Source: an uncultured Clostridia bacterium
GTDB taxonomy: Bacteria; Bacillota; Clostridia; Christensenellales; Borkfalkiaceae
Length of the DNA stretch: 64,000 bases
Assembly (NCBI GenBank): GCA_947629095.1
Contig: CANRCK010000014.1
Location: 41,705 to 105,704 of the forward strand
Direction of reading: 5' to 3'
In this document: one piece after another, positions 1 through 9,279 of the stretch
Layout: each line of letters starts with the position of its first letter
Numbering within the stretch: the stretch's first letter is position 1
Made by a program: the position numbers and the translations under genes
Notes under the pieces: model-generated
The model's database searches: none
What the model was told of the DNA's origin: nothing
Seen by the model: the letters and a program-made list of their open reading frames with translations, nothing else

Positions 1-739
1 GCTGATTGTCGTCCTTCTTTTTGCCGTCAAGCAAATTATAGACTACAGCCGCAAGCGCGCCGCCCGCCATGGGTCCCAAAATGAAAATCCATATCTGTTC
101 GATTGCCGCCGTATTGCCTTCCTTTACAAGCGCCATAAGCGCGGGTCCAATGGAACGTGCGGGATTTACGGAAGTGCCCGTAAGACCTATTCCCAAAAGG
201 TGAACAAGCGTAAGCGAAAGCCCGATTACGATCCCCGTAACAGCCTTGTTATCTGTCTTTGAAGTAACACCCAAAATTGCAATAACAAAAACAAAAGTAA
301 GCACTATCTCAACCACAAGAGAAACAGCCAAAGCTCCGCCGTTGCCGTAAGCGGCAATGAGAGTATCCTGCGCCGCATTCTGACCGAACTGCCCGAAGTG
401 TATAGAACCGTTTACAAAAGAGCCGCAAAGAAGTCCTACAAGGACTGCCCCAACAATTGCTCCGAGGATTTGCGCCGCAACGTAGCAAACGAAATCTTTT
501 ACGTTCATTTTTTTGCTGATTAACATAGCCAATGATACGGCGGGATTGATATGGCAGCCCGAAACATTGCCGATTGAGTATGCCATAGCAACGATTACAA
601 GGCCGAAAGCAAGCGCCGTCATAAGATAAGCCGCAGGATTCGACACCCCGCAACCCGTTACAACCGCAACGCCGCAGGCAACCGTTACAAGCACACAGGT
701 GCCTATAAACTCAGCTATATACTTTTTGATGTCTGACAT
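1..739 (-). CDS. MIP family aquaporin / glycerol facilitator (3' end truncated by window edge)
   Basis: Manual translation from ATG at 739: MSDIKKYIAEFIGTCVLVTVACGVAVVTG..., with both NPA motifs (CHINPAVSLA and TSVNPARSIGPAL); runs off the window start so absent from the ORF track. Confidence 0.93.
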   Translation of the reverse strand, partial: MSDIKKYIAEFIGTCVLVTVACGVAVVTGCGVSNPAAYLMTALAFGLVIVAMAYSIGNVSGCHINPAVSLAMLISKKMNVKDFVCYVAAQILGAIVGAVLVGLLCGSFVNGSIHFGQFGQNAAQDTLIAAYGNGGALAVSLVVEIVLTFVFVIAILGVTSKTDNKAVTGIVIGLSLTLVHLLGIGLTGTSVNPARSIGPALMALVKEGNTAAIEQIWIFILGPMAGGALAAVVYNLLDGKKKDDNQ

Positions 740-868
740 TTTGTTTTCTCCTTTATTTTTTTACCTAAATTATATCACCCGATATTTCAATGTCAATTAA
801 AAACATTACAAAAACAGCAATTGATTAAAAAAGTGCGCTTCCGTCATATTTTTTTGCAAAGCAACAAA

Positions 869-1978
869 TTACTTACGGGGTATAAGCCCGAGAATTTTAT
901 CTACAGCCTCTTTTACGTTGTCGCCGACAGTTATTTCAACGTCGCAAACCTCGCTGTTGCGGTACTCAAAATCAAGCGACATAATGCGCCTTGTTTTATC
1001 TTCAAGGTCGATATCGCGGCTTATTATGCTCTTAATTGCCTCCGCCCTGTCGCGCCGCGTAAACACGAGCATTGCGCGGCGGCGATACAAATTTTTAAGC
1101 GTTATAGCCCCGCATATATCTATGGGTATAACCGCCACGTGACCGCGGTTTACTATTGGCTCTATATCCCTTTCGGAAGTTCCGAAATGATATCCGCTGT
1201 ATACGGTAGTTTCTATATAACTCCCCTCGTTCATTTCTTTTATGAACTGCTCCTCGGAAATGAAGCGGTAGGAATTTTCATTTTCGGTTTTACGGCGGGG
1301 ACGGGTGGTTGAAGTGAGCGGTTTTTCAAAGCCCGAAAGCGCAGTCAATCCGTTGGCAATCTCGGTCTTTGAAGAACCGGAAGGTCCCACAAGGCACAAA
1401 ACCCCTCCGTTTTCAAGGCTGGGGAAATTTTCCGAGAAAGAATTCCTCACCATTTCGCAAAAATGTAAAAAATCGTCGTAGCTGTTGACGGAAAGCAGCC
1501 CCGAAAGATTTGTGTTCCAAGGCTTTCTGAAAAGTACGGGATAAGCCGCGCGGGAGCTGGATATGTTGTGTGCGCCGTCGTCGAGCATAATATCAAGGGA
1601 AATTACGTCCTTGCGCGTACCCATAATTATATTTTGTGGCGGTATTTCGGGGAAATCCTGAACAAGCCTCTCCGCCCGTGCGCTCATACAGCGCGCAGGC
1701 ACGGCGGTTATAAAAAACACGTCGGCGATTTCAGAAAGTTTTTTAACAAACTCCTGCGCCCCCGCAGTTATCGGCTGAGTACGCACAAAATTCGGATCGG
1801 AGTAAAGCGCAAGGCGTTCGTCTGCATGTCTGCCGCACGCGCTCCAATTCTTTATCTCCTCTATTTTCATCGGCTCTTCGTCGGGATGACGCCCGTTTAT
1901 TATAGACACCGCATATGAATTGCACTCATAGAGGGTATCGTCAACGTCAAGCCCTATTCTTATTCTGTACTTTCTCAT
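869..1978 (-). CDS. Fusion protein: N-terminal HAD-type 5'(3')-deoxyribonucleotidase-like domain + C-terminal guanylate kinase-like domain
   Basis: GLDVDDTLYE HAD motif I; C-terminal half has P-loop LVGPSGSSKTEIANGL and guanylate-kinase TSTTRPRRKTENENSYRFISEEQF...YSGYHFGTS. Confidence 0.8.
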   Translation of the reverse strand: MRKYRIRIGLDVDDTLYECNSYAVSIINGRHPDEEPMKIEEIKNWSACGRHADERLALYSDPNFVRTQPITAGAQEFVKKLSEIADVFFITAVPARCMSARAERLVQDFPEIPPQNIIMGTRKDVISLDIMLDDGAHNISSSRAAYPVLFRKPWNTNLSGLLSVNSYDDFLHFCEMVRNSFSENFPSLENGGVLCLVGPSGSSKTEIANGLTALSGFEKPLTSTTRPRRKTENENSYRFISEEQFIKEMNEGSYIETTVYSGYHFGTSERDIEPIVNRGHVAVIPIDICGAITLKNLYRRRAMLVFTRRDRAEAIKSIISRDIDLEDKTRRIMSLDFEYRNSEVCDVEITVGDNVKEAVDKILGLIPRK

Positions 1979-2125
1979 AAAACAACCTCGTTAAAAACGT
2001 ACATATATTATAGCGGCGCGCCCTCCCTTTGTCAAGCCGAACCGAAAAAATAGCGGTATTGACAAACCGTGAAACGTGTGTTATACTATAATGCTTAACA
2101 AAAAACATAACTACGGAGAAACGGG

Positions 2126-3067
2126 ATGTTTAAGGAAGCGCTTAAATTAATCAAAAAATACGACAGAATAATTATCCACCGCCACTCGCACCCTGATGGC
2201 GACGCAATTGGCAGCCAAATAGGGCTTGCACAGCTTTTAAAAGATAATTTTGCGGAAAAGGAAATATATATGGTCGGAGACGTAGCCACGCGGCTGCCGT
2301 TTATCGACGTAAAAATGGACGAAATTCCCGACGAATACTACAACGGCGCACTTGCAATCGTTTTAGACTGTGGCTCTTCCCGCCTGATCTGCGACGAGAG
2401 ATATAAAACGGCAGAAAAAACCATAAGGTTCGATCACCACATTTTTTGCGAAAAAATTGCCGACGTGGATATTTCGGACAGCTCGTTTGAAAGCGCAAGC
2501 GGAATGGTTGCCGCGTTTGCAAAGGAATGTAAGCTTAAACTTTCCCCCATTTCGGCTACATACATATATATGGGTATGGTTACGGACAGCGGCAGATTTG
2601 TGTTTGACTCCACTACCGCGCGCACATTTGAGCTGGCGGCGTTCCTTTTGTCGCAACCGATAGATTTGAATACCCTCTACTACAATTTGTATGCCGAGGA
2701 CTTTTCGGAAATTATAAAAAATGCCGACAATATGCATAAAATCAAATTTACCGAAAATAACGTTGCGTACATATATACCGCACGCGAGGATCTTCCCGCA
2801 AACAGCGACGCCGCGCCGGTTGTTTCCTCTGGGTTGGTGAGCTTGATGCACGATATCAAGGGCGTGTTTATATGGGTAAATTTCACCGAAAGCGATGACG
2901 GCGTGCACGTTGAACTGCGCTCCAACCGCTACAATATTAACCCCATTGCCGTAAAATACGGCGGCGGCGGACACAAAAAAGCCAGCGGCTGCACCGTTCC
3001 GGATAAAGAAACGGCAATGAAACTTTTAAACGACTTAAACGAACTCAGCAAAACGGAGCCGGTATGA
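2126..3067 (+). CDS. DHH/DHHA1 family phosphoesterase (NrnA-like)
   Basis: HSHPDGDAIGS, FDHH, YGGGGHKKASG motifs. Confidence 0.9.
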   Translation: MFKEALKLIKKYDRIIIHRHSHPDGDAIGSQIGLAQLLKDNFAEKEIYMVGDVATRLPFIDVKMDEIPDEYYNGALAIVLDCGSSRLICDERYKTAEKTIRFDHHIFCEKIADVDISDSSFESASGMVAAFAKECKLKLSPISATYIYMGMVTDSGRFVFDSTTARTFELAAFLLSQPIDLNTLYYNLYAEDFSEIIKNADNMHKIKFTENNVAYIYTAREDLPANSDAAPVVSSGLVSLMHDIKGVFIWVNFTESDDGVHVELRSNRYNINPIAVKYGGGGHKKASGCTVPDKETAMKLLNDLNELSKTEPV

Positions 3068-4044
3068 ACGAAGATATTAAAAACCTGATTCTGCAAAAGA
3101 TAGAGAGCTATAACTCTATTATAATTTCCCGCCATATCCGCCCCGACGGCGACGCAGTAGGATCCACTATGGGGCTTACAAAAATTTTGCGCGATACCTA
3201 TCCCGAAAAGCATATTTATCTTGTAAACGAAGATTTTTCGGACTACCTCTCATTCTGCGGCGGCGAAGATACCGTTCCCGACGGAATTTATGACGGCGCG
3301 CTGCAAATTGTGATAGATACGGGCACAAAAAAAAGAATTTCCAACATCAAGTTTGTTAAAGCAAAGGAAATTATAAAAATCGACCACCATATAGAGGCTG
3401 ACCCCTACGGCGATATCAATTGGGTTGAGGACTTCCGCTCGTCGGCTTGCGAAATGATTGCGGATTTTTATTTAACGCATAAAAAACGCCTTAAAATTTC
3501 ACCCGAGGCGGCTACCTATATCTACCTCGGTATGGTAACGGACAGCGGCAGATTCCAATTTGAAGGCGTTACGGGCGAAACAATGCGCCTTGCCGGCGCA
3601 ATGCTCGACTGCGGCGTAGACCTTGAAAACCTCTATGCCAACCTCTACTCCGAGGACCCCGACTCTTTCAAATTCAAATCCTATGTTTACGACAATATAC
3701 GCATTACCGAGCACGGCGTTGCATATATCTATTTGGATAGAGCCACGCAGGAGCGCTTTAACCTCTCCTTTGAAGCGGCAAGCAGCGTTGTGAGCGAGCT
3801 TTCGGGAATACGCGGCAGTCTCATTTGGGTTGCGTTTATTTATAATTCCAAAAAAGAAAATATTCGCGTAAGGCTCCGCTCCCGCTTTTTGGGCATAAAC
3901 GACCTTGCAATAAAATACCACGGAGGCGGGCACAATATGGCGGCGGGCGCCACCGCTTACTCCGAGGAAGAAATGCGGGCGCTTATACAAGACGCCGATA
4001 AATTACTCGGCGAATACAAATCCACACACGAGGGTTGGCTATGA
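3064..4044 (+). CDS. DHH/DHHA1 family phosphoesterase (NrnA-like), second tandem copy
   Basis: HIRPDGDAVGS, IDHH, YHGGGHNMAAGA motifs; ATGA overlap with the previous gene. Confidence 0.9.
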   Translation: MNEDIKNLILQKIESYNSIIISRHIRPDGDAVGSTMGLTKILRDTYPEKHIYLVNEDFSDYLSFCGGEDTVPDGIYDGALQIVIDTGTKKRISNIKFVKAKEIIKIDHHIEADPYGDINWVEDFRSSACEMIADFYLTHKKRLKISPEAATYIYLGMVTDSGRFQFEGVTGETMRLAGAMLDCGVDLENLYANLYSEDPDSFKFKSYVYDNIRITEHGVAYIYLDRATQERFNLSFEAASSVVSELSGIRGSLIWVAFIYNSKKENIRVRLRSRFLGINDLAIKYHGGGHNMAAGATAYSEEEMRALIQDADKLLGEYKSTHEGWL

Positions 4045-4763
4045 AAATTTTACTCACAAACGACGACGGCATAGAAGCCGAAGGCTTAAAATATTTATTG
4101 GATTGGGCTAAAACAAAGGGCGAAGTTTGTATTTTTGCCCCCAAAGTGCAGCAGAGCGCAAAGAGCCATTCAATTAAAATCCATGACCCCTATGAAGTTA
4201 AAAAAGTAGACAGTTTTGGCGATATAGAGGCTTACAGCGTGGACTCCACCCCCGCCGACTGCGTGCGCGTGGCGGTTTTGGGAATGAAAAAGCGCTTTGA
4301 CCTTGTTATTTCGGGCATAAACAACGGACCGAATCTCGGCGGCGACATACACTACTCCGGCACGGTTGCGGCGTGCTTTGAGGCAGCGCAGAACGGAATT
4401 AAGGCGATAGCCTTTTCCACTGCGTTCAATTCCTTTGATAACGCCATAAAAAATATAGACAGAGCGTACAATAAAATACTTGCCCGTAAAATGCTTGATT
4501 TTGCGGATATTGTAAACGTAAATTTCCCCGAAAAAGGCGATGAAATATTAATTACGAGAATGGGTCCCGCAATTTACAGCGACGATTTTGAATTTTTGCC
4601 CGACGGCAGCATAAAGCCCTGTTTGGTATGCCTTTACAACGGCACAAGAAATCTGGAACTTGATACCGACGCAACAATGACGGGGCATATTTCAATGACC
4701 CCGCTTGAAAACGACCTAACCGACTTCCCCGCATTTGAAATGATAGCAAAAAAAGTTGGATAA
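4041..4763 (+). CDS. surE: 5'/3'-nucleotidase SurE
   Basis: MKILLTNDDGIEAEGL start, ISGINNGPNLGGDIHYSGTVAA signature; ATGA overlap with upstream DHH gene. Confidence 0.95.
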   Translation: MKILLTNDDGIEAEGLKYLLDWAKTKGEVCIFAPKVQQSAKSHSIKIHDPYEVKKVDSFGDIEAYSVDSTPADCVRVAVLGMKKRFDLVISGINNGPNLGGDIHYSGTVAACFEAAQNGIKAIAFSTAFNSFDNAIKNIDRAYNKILARKMLDFADIVNVNFPEKGDEILITRMGPAIYSDDFEFLPDGSIKPCLVCLYNGTRNLELDTDATMTGHISMTPLENDLTDFPAFEMIAKKVG

Positions 4764-4770
4764 TTTTAAC

Positions 4771-4795
4771 CCCCGCCGCTTCGGCGGGGTTTTTG
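4771..4795 (+). terminator. Rho-independent terminator after surE
   Basis: CCCCGCCG-CTT-CGGCGGGG followed by TTTTTG. Confidence 0.85.
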
Positions 4796-4804
4796 TTAAC
4801 CAAA

Positions 4805-4835
4805 AGCCCTTCCTTGCGGAAGGGCTGCTTTTTGG
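4805..4835. terminator. Second hairpin, probable terminator for the convergent minus-strand lipoprotein gene
   Basis: AGCCCTTCC-TTGC-GGAAGGGCT flanked by A-rich and T-rich sequence. Confidence 0.65.
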
Positions 4836-4864
4836 TTCAAGGCTGAAAGCCTTAATTAATTTGT

Positions 4865-7585
4865 TCAGTGTTCGTCGCCGGGAAGAATTGCAACGGGCGT
4901 TTCAACACTTGCAGCTGCTGCCGCAGGAGCCTTTGAGAACTCAAGCTTTAAGATTGAAACGTATTTATTGCTACTACCCACGGTAACATTAAATATGATT
5001 TGATAATAGCAATCAGTCCACTCCGAACCTGCATCGGGAGTTATTGTAATCTCTGTGTCTTTCTGGTACTCAATATTCTTTGTAGCAATTGCAACTGCGC
5101 CGTCAGCCGTAGGGTCTGAGCTGTAAACCTTGAGGGTTACGCTGTTAATGGTAATGCTGCCGCTATCTGTAAGCTGAAGAGTTATCTTTGCTACGGTGCC
5201 GGTTATAGCCGTTTTACCGGTAAGTTTGCGGTCCGTGCCCGTGATTGATTTGCCGCCGAAACGCCAAGGTTGTTGCTGAGAATTTCCTTCAACGTTCCAG
5301 GTAACGCCGTTACATTCAACATCACAGTTACCGGCATAGGCGTTACTGCTGCCACTAACCTGCTCATCACTGTTCAGCGAATAAAGAACGTCAGTGTCTG
5401 CCGGGTCGGTTGTTCCGCCACCAGCGGGCGCCTTGTAGGTGCCGAGACGAGAAGGATATTCATTCTCTTGCGTAAGGTTGGTTACGTTGCTTGCGCTCAT
5501 ATTGGAAGTATAAGTGCTATAAGAACCAAGGAAATATGTACCGTCCTTGTTATTGGTCGTTCCGGTAATTTCTACCGTAAGGGTGTTGTACTGTGAGTTC
5601 CACTTCCATACGCAAGCAGCCGTCCTACTATCGCGATACAGTGAGTTAACGTAACCACCGTTATCAATGATTTCAAGGTACTTTGCACCATACTTAATGA
5701 CGAAGCCATCACCTTCCGGCTCAACTGTAAACGTTGCAGCTTTCGTCACATCGTTGGACACCGCAAGATAATATTCCTTTGAACCTGCGGCACCCGTGAG
5801 GTAATACCATGTGCCGCTTACTTCCATACCGATGAGGTATTCGCCCGCTTTCGTAGGAGCGGAAGTGATAGGATTGAATCCCTCATTTTCGGAATCGCCG
5901 CCGGGAGTCGTGCTGCCGCCTTCGGCAAACGTTATCGTGAAATTGAATACAAAGCCTCTTTGGGAAATAACAATTTTAACAGTCTTGGAGGGAGCCGCCA
6001 AAACAAATTCAACGTCGCCGCCTGCGCCTGTTTCATTGTAAGGCAATGTTTTTGCTGTGGCGTCGTTTACGGAAATAGTGTTGCTGTTGGTGGGCTGGCT
6101 TGATTTTTTATTCCAATCGTGGCAGTTAATTACTATTTTTGAAACATTTTCGCTAAATGTAAGAGTAAGCGTACCGTCATTACCATCACCGCTTTTACCA
6201 AACTTTAATAAACCTGCAGTGTTTGGATATGCGCCACCCGTTGCATTACCATTATATATGTTTTTAACTGTTACGGAATCGAGCTTTGAATTACCGCTGC
6301 AAGCACCTTTGATTGTATCCAAAGCGTTAGTATCGGTTAAACCTGTGCCCTGCCCTGTTAAACCACTGAAGTCATACACCTCAGAGCCTGCAACAACTTC
6401 CGCCGCCTTTTTAATTGTAACGGTTACATCTTTTGTATCATTCTCAGTACCACACGTAGCCTTTACGGTAATGGTAATTTGTTTATCCTCGTCGGTGGGA
6501 AGCGAGGACACATGCAACTTGTTGTCAGAAACGGTATAAGTTGTGTCCGTAGTACTCCATTCAAATGTAACGTCCTTAACGGTAGATACGGGAAGTTCAA
6601 CATCGTTGGCAGCAGTTACCGTCATTGTTGCATTAACTTTGGAAAGAGCTAACTCGATTTTTTGAGCGGGCGTTCTCTCTTCCTTTTCAAGATAATCGCA
6701 ATAAATATCGCTATATGTATTATCAGATTTTTTGAAGCTTGCAAGTTCGGCATAAGGTGCACTGTCGTTTTTGCCTTGATACCATTCAATATGACCGTGA
6801 AGCTTAATCTTTTTGCCGAGGGCGAGGTCGTCAAATGAAGTAAGATTTTCTTCGTCATATTCTATTCTGTATACGCAAAGCGAGTTGGTGTTGTTATATG
6901 TTTTATTTGCGTCGTATTCATCTGCAATATAAACCCAGCCAACAGCAGCGGAACCAAATTGTGTGCCGTTACCACAATTAACAATATAGCCTTCAACCCA
7001 AACTACGGTAGGAACTTCATTACCTTTATCGGCATCACTATAATAATAGGTACCCGCAGTGCCCAAAGTGCTTGCAATTTCAATAACCTTGCTGGGCGAA
7101 TAAGGATCGTCCAACGTGCCCGCTGCATCCTTGGGTTTTGCGGGAATGGTCTTGGTTACTTCCATCGACGCACTTGCGGAGTTGACCGTGACGGTTGCCT
7201 TGAGCTTATACGCGATGGGGGCTACACCCTTGACGATGCCGATAGTGATCTGCTTGGTGGATGCATCCATCGTACCGATCTGAACGTAATCACCGATATT
7301 TGTCACGTCGGTAGAGGTTACCGTCCATACGATATCGTACATTGTGCCATTGACCTTTGTCTGCCCGAGAACTGAATACGCGGAAGGGGTTTCGCCATCC
7401 TTGACAAGGGTCTTTAAGGAAGCGATCGCTGCGTCTGCAATCTCTTGATCGGTCTGAGTTCCACTGCCTTGTTGTCCGCCTTGTTCGGTGCCGCCGCCTT
7501 CATCGCCGCCGCACGCGGCGAATCCGAAGCACATGGCAAGCGCCATTAAGATGGATAACAAACCAATTAGCCATTTTCTTTTCAT
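4865..7585 (-). CDS. Large surface lipoprotein with OB-fold-like and bacterial Ig-like domains; putative extracellular nucleic-acid-binding/processing protein
   Basis: Lipobox LAMCFGFAAC; OB-like segment (VVWVEGYIVNCGNG...GKKIKLHGHIEWYQG); Ig-like repeats; position at the end of the nuclease/deo locus. Confidence 0.6.
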   Translation of the reverse strand: MKRKWLIGLLSILMALAMCFGFAACGGDEGGGTEQGGQQGSGTQTDQEIADAAIASLKTLVKDGETPSAYSVLGQTKVNGTMYDIVWTVTSTDVTNIGDYVQIGTMDASTKQITIGIVKGVAPIAYKLKATVTVNSASASMEVTKTIPAKPKDAAGTLDDPYSPSKVIEIASTLGTAGTYYYSDADKGNEVPTVVWVEGYIVNCGNGTQFGSAAVGWVYIADEYDANKTYNNTNSLCVYRIEYDEENLTSFDDLALGKKIKLHGHIEWYQGKNDSAPYAELASFKKSDNTYSDIYCDYLEKEERTPAQKIELALSKVNATMTVTAANDVELPVSTVKDVTFEWSTTDTTYTVSDNKLHVSSLPTDEDKQITITVKATCGTENDTKDVTVTIKKAAEVVAGSEVYDFSGLTGQGTGLTDTNALDTIKGACSGNSKLDSVTVKNIYNGNATGGAYPNTAGLLKFGKSGDGNDGTLTLTFSENVSKIVINCHDWNKKSSQPTNSNTISVNDATAKTLPYNETGAGGDVEFVLAAPSKTVKIVISQRGFVFNFTITFAEGGSTTPGGDSENEGFNPITSAPTKAGEYLIGMEVSGTWYYLTGAAGSKEYYLAVSNDVTKAATFTVEPEGDGFVIKYGAKYLEIIDNGGYVNSLYRDSRTAACVWKWNSQYNTLTVEITGTTNNKDGTYFLGSYSTYTSNMSASNVTNLTQENEYPSRLGTYKAPAGGGTTDPADTDVLYSLNSDEQVSGSSNAYAGNCDVECNGVTWNVEGNSQQQPWRFGGKSITGTDRKLTGKTAITGTVAKITLQLTDSGSITINSVTLKVYSSDPTADGAVAIATKNIEYQKDTEITITPDAGSEWTDCYYQIIFNVTVGSSNKYVSILKLEFSKAPAAAAASVETPVAILPGDEH

Positions 7586-7719
7586 AACTTTCTCCTTTAA
7601 AAATATTTTTTATGTTTTAAACATAAAGCCGAATTTAGTTGCCCGAGTGAGTCGGGTGAGTTGGGATTGCCCCTCATATACGTCACGGCAATACCGTGAC
7701 CCTCACAGGGTTAAGTTTC

Positions 7720-9252
7720 TCAGTCGAGAATCTCAAAGTAGCTGAGAAGGTGAACCTTGAGCTGGCATACGCCGTCGTATTGGTCGACAATACCCTGCGC
7801 GTTGATGGTTTTACCCACAAACCGACTCTGCAAAACAGTATTGCCGTCGTCATCCTTTAAAACCGTTGTACGGACAACTGTTGTGACCGCTCTGCCGTTG
7901 GAATCCGCCGCTACTTTGATCTTTTTACCGTTTACGTCGACTTCAACGCCGTTTTCGTCAAGCTGATAGCACGTGAGAGAGATTGCGCCGTCATTTTCGC
8001 CGCCGTTATGGGTGGTGTATGCCTCTTTGACGTAGAGATTTTCCATACGGATCGTCGTGTTCATAACGGCGTTGCCGTAATCGAGCGGGAACTTCCTGAT
8101 CTCAGATGTTTCAACGCGGTTGCCGTCGGCGTCCTCGGTTACGGTGGTTATTTCGACGGAAGCCGTAATCTTCGTTGTCATGAAGTCTACGATATTTGTC
8201 TTGGCGAAAGCGGGAGATTGATTTTTCATCTCGTTGCCGTCTTTATCTTTGACAATGTAGGTATTTTTGGGGTTGTCGGGGTCACGCGGGTCATAGCTGA
8301 GACCGCTGATCTGTGCGCCGAACTCTTCGGAGTTGGTGGCTGTGCCGCAGAGGCTTACGCGGTTGCCGATCGTGAGAATCCTTCTTAAAAATGTATCGGG
8401 ATTATATCCGTAGAACACGGCTATGCCGAAATAGAGACCTGTTTCGGGGTCATATTCCTCGAGATAGACGCTGTTACCCATCTGCGTGGTGATAACGCCC
8501 TCAACGCGGACGGTTTTTTGGGCATAATCGTCGATACAGCAACGAAGTTCCTTTAAAGAAAGCTCTATAGGAGCGCCCTCATAGAAGTTGGGGTCCTTTT
8601 CGTTGGAATAGACGATGAGCTTGTTTTCCTTTGCCTGCATGAGCGCGGGCAGGGCGTATTGCGTACCGTAGCGGTTGGTTTCGGTGTTCTGAGCGAAGCC
8701 ATAGCCGTTTTGGAGAAGTTCAACGTTGAGGTTGCGATACTCGTCCCCCTCTTTCTCCTGGTACCAAATCCAAAGGGTGTATCTCTCACCCGTGGAGTCT
8801 ACATTCCAATTTGAATCGTCCGATTCAACTATTATGGAATGAACGTCGGTGAGCTTTTGACGGGTGAAGTTGGAGGCAGTTTTGCCCCACTTCTCCACGT
8901 CACCTGTCGATTCGGGCGTGTTGACGGCAAGATATCTTGCCTTGATATAGCCAAACGTCTTTTCAAAGGTATCCTTGTTGGCGTTGTAATTGGTCAGTGT
9001 GGAATTTGTTACGGGATCAAAGTGGGTAGTATCACCGTCGATGAACTGACGGACGGTGACTTCCTGCTTTACCGTTTCGCTGTTTAAATCAAGGTGAAGC
9101 TGGGAGACATAGTCAACAAGGTTTGCCCCACCCTGCTCGCCGCCTTGCTCGGTGCCGCTCTCGTTGGAGCCGCCGGCACACCCTGCCAAAACGGGAATTA
9201 CAAAGAGCGCCGCCAAAAGGAGTGAAACTAAAAATTTTGCGTATTTTTTCAT
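7720..9252 (-). CDS. Staphylococcal nuclease (thermonuclease)-like lipoprotein with C-terminal OB-fold-like domain
   Basis: Lipobox VIPVLAGC; SNase motifs QFIDGDT, ARYLAVNTPES, GERYTLWIWY; C-terminal CIDDYAQKTVRVEGVITTQMGNSVYLEE...RVSLCGT resembles OB-fold segments of surface nucleases. Confidence 0.82.
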   Translation of the reverse strand: MKKYAKFLVSLLLAALFVIPVLAGCAGGSNESGTEQGGEQGGANLVDYVSQLHLDLNSETVKQEVTVRQFIDGDTTHFDPVTNSTLTNYNANKDTFEKTFGYIKARYLAVNTPESTGDVEKWGKTASNFTRQKLTDVHSIIVESDDSNWNVDSTGERYTLWIWYQEKEGDEYRNLNVELLQNGYGFAQNTETNRYGTQYALPALMQAKENKLIVYSNEKDPNFYEGAPIELSLKELRCCIDDYAQKTVRVEGVITTQMGNSVYLEEYDPETGLYFGIAVFYGYNPDTFLRRILTIGNRVSLCGTATNSEEFGAQISGLSYDPRDPDNPKNTYIVKDKDGNEMKNQSPAFAKTNIVDFMTTKITASVEITTVTEDADGNRVETSEIRKFPLDYGNAVMNTTIRMENLYVKEAYTTHNGGENDGAISLTCYQLDENGVEVDVNGKKIKVAADSNGRAVTTVVRTTVLKDDDGNTVLQSRFVGKTINAQGIVDQYDGVCQLKVHLLSYFEILD

Positions 9253-9279
9253 AAAACCGAACCCCTGATTTAGCGTTTG

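Noticed and set aside
821-1312. 163-aa plus-strand ORF opposite the HAD-guanylate kinase gene
   Set aside because: Antisense to a gene with clear protein-family motifs; no recognisable family motif, typical spurious antisense ORF
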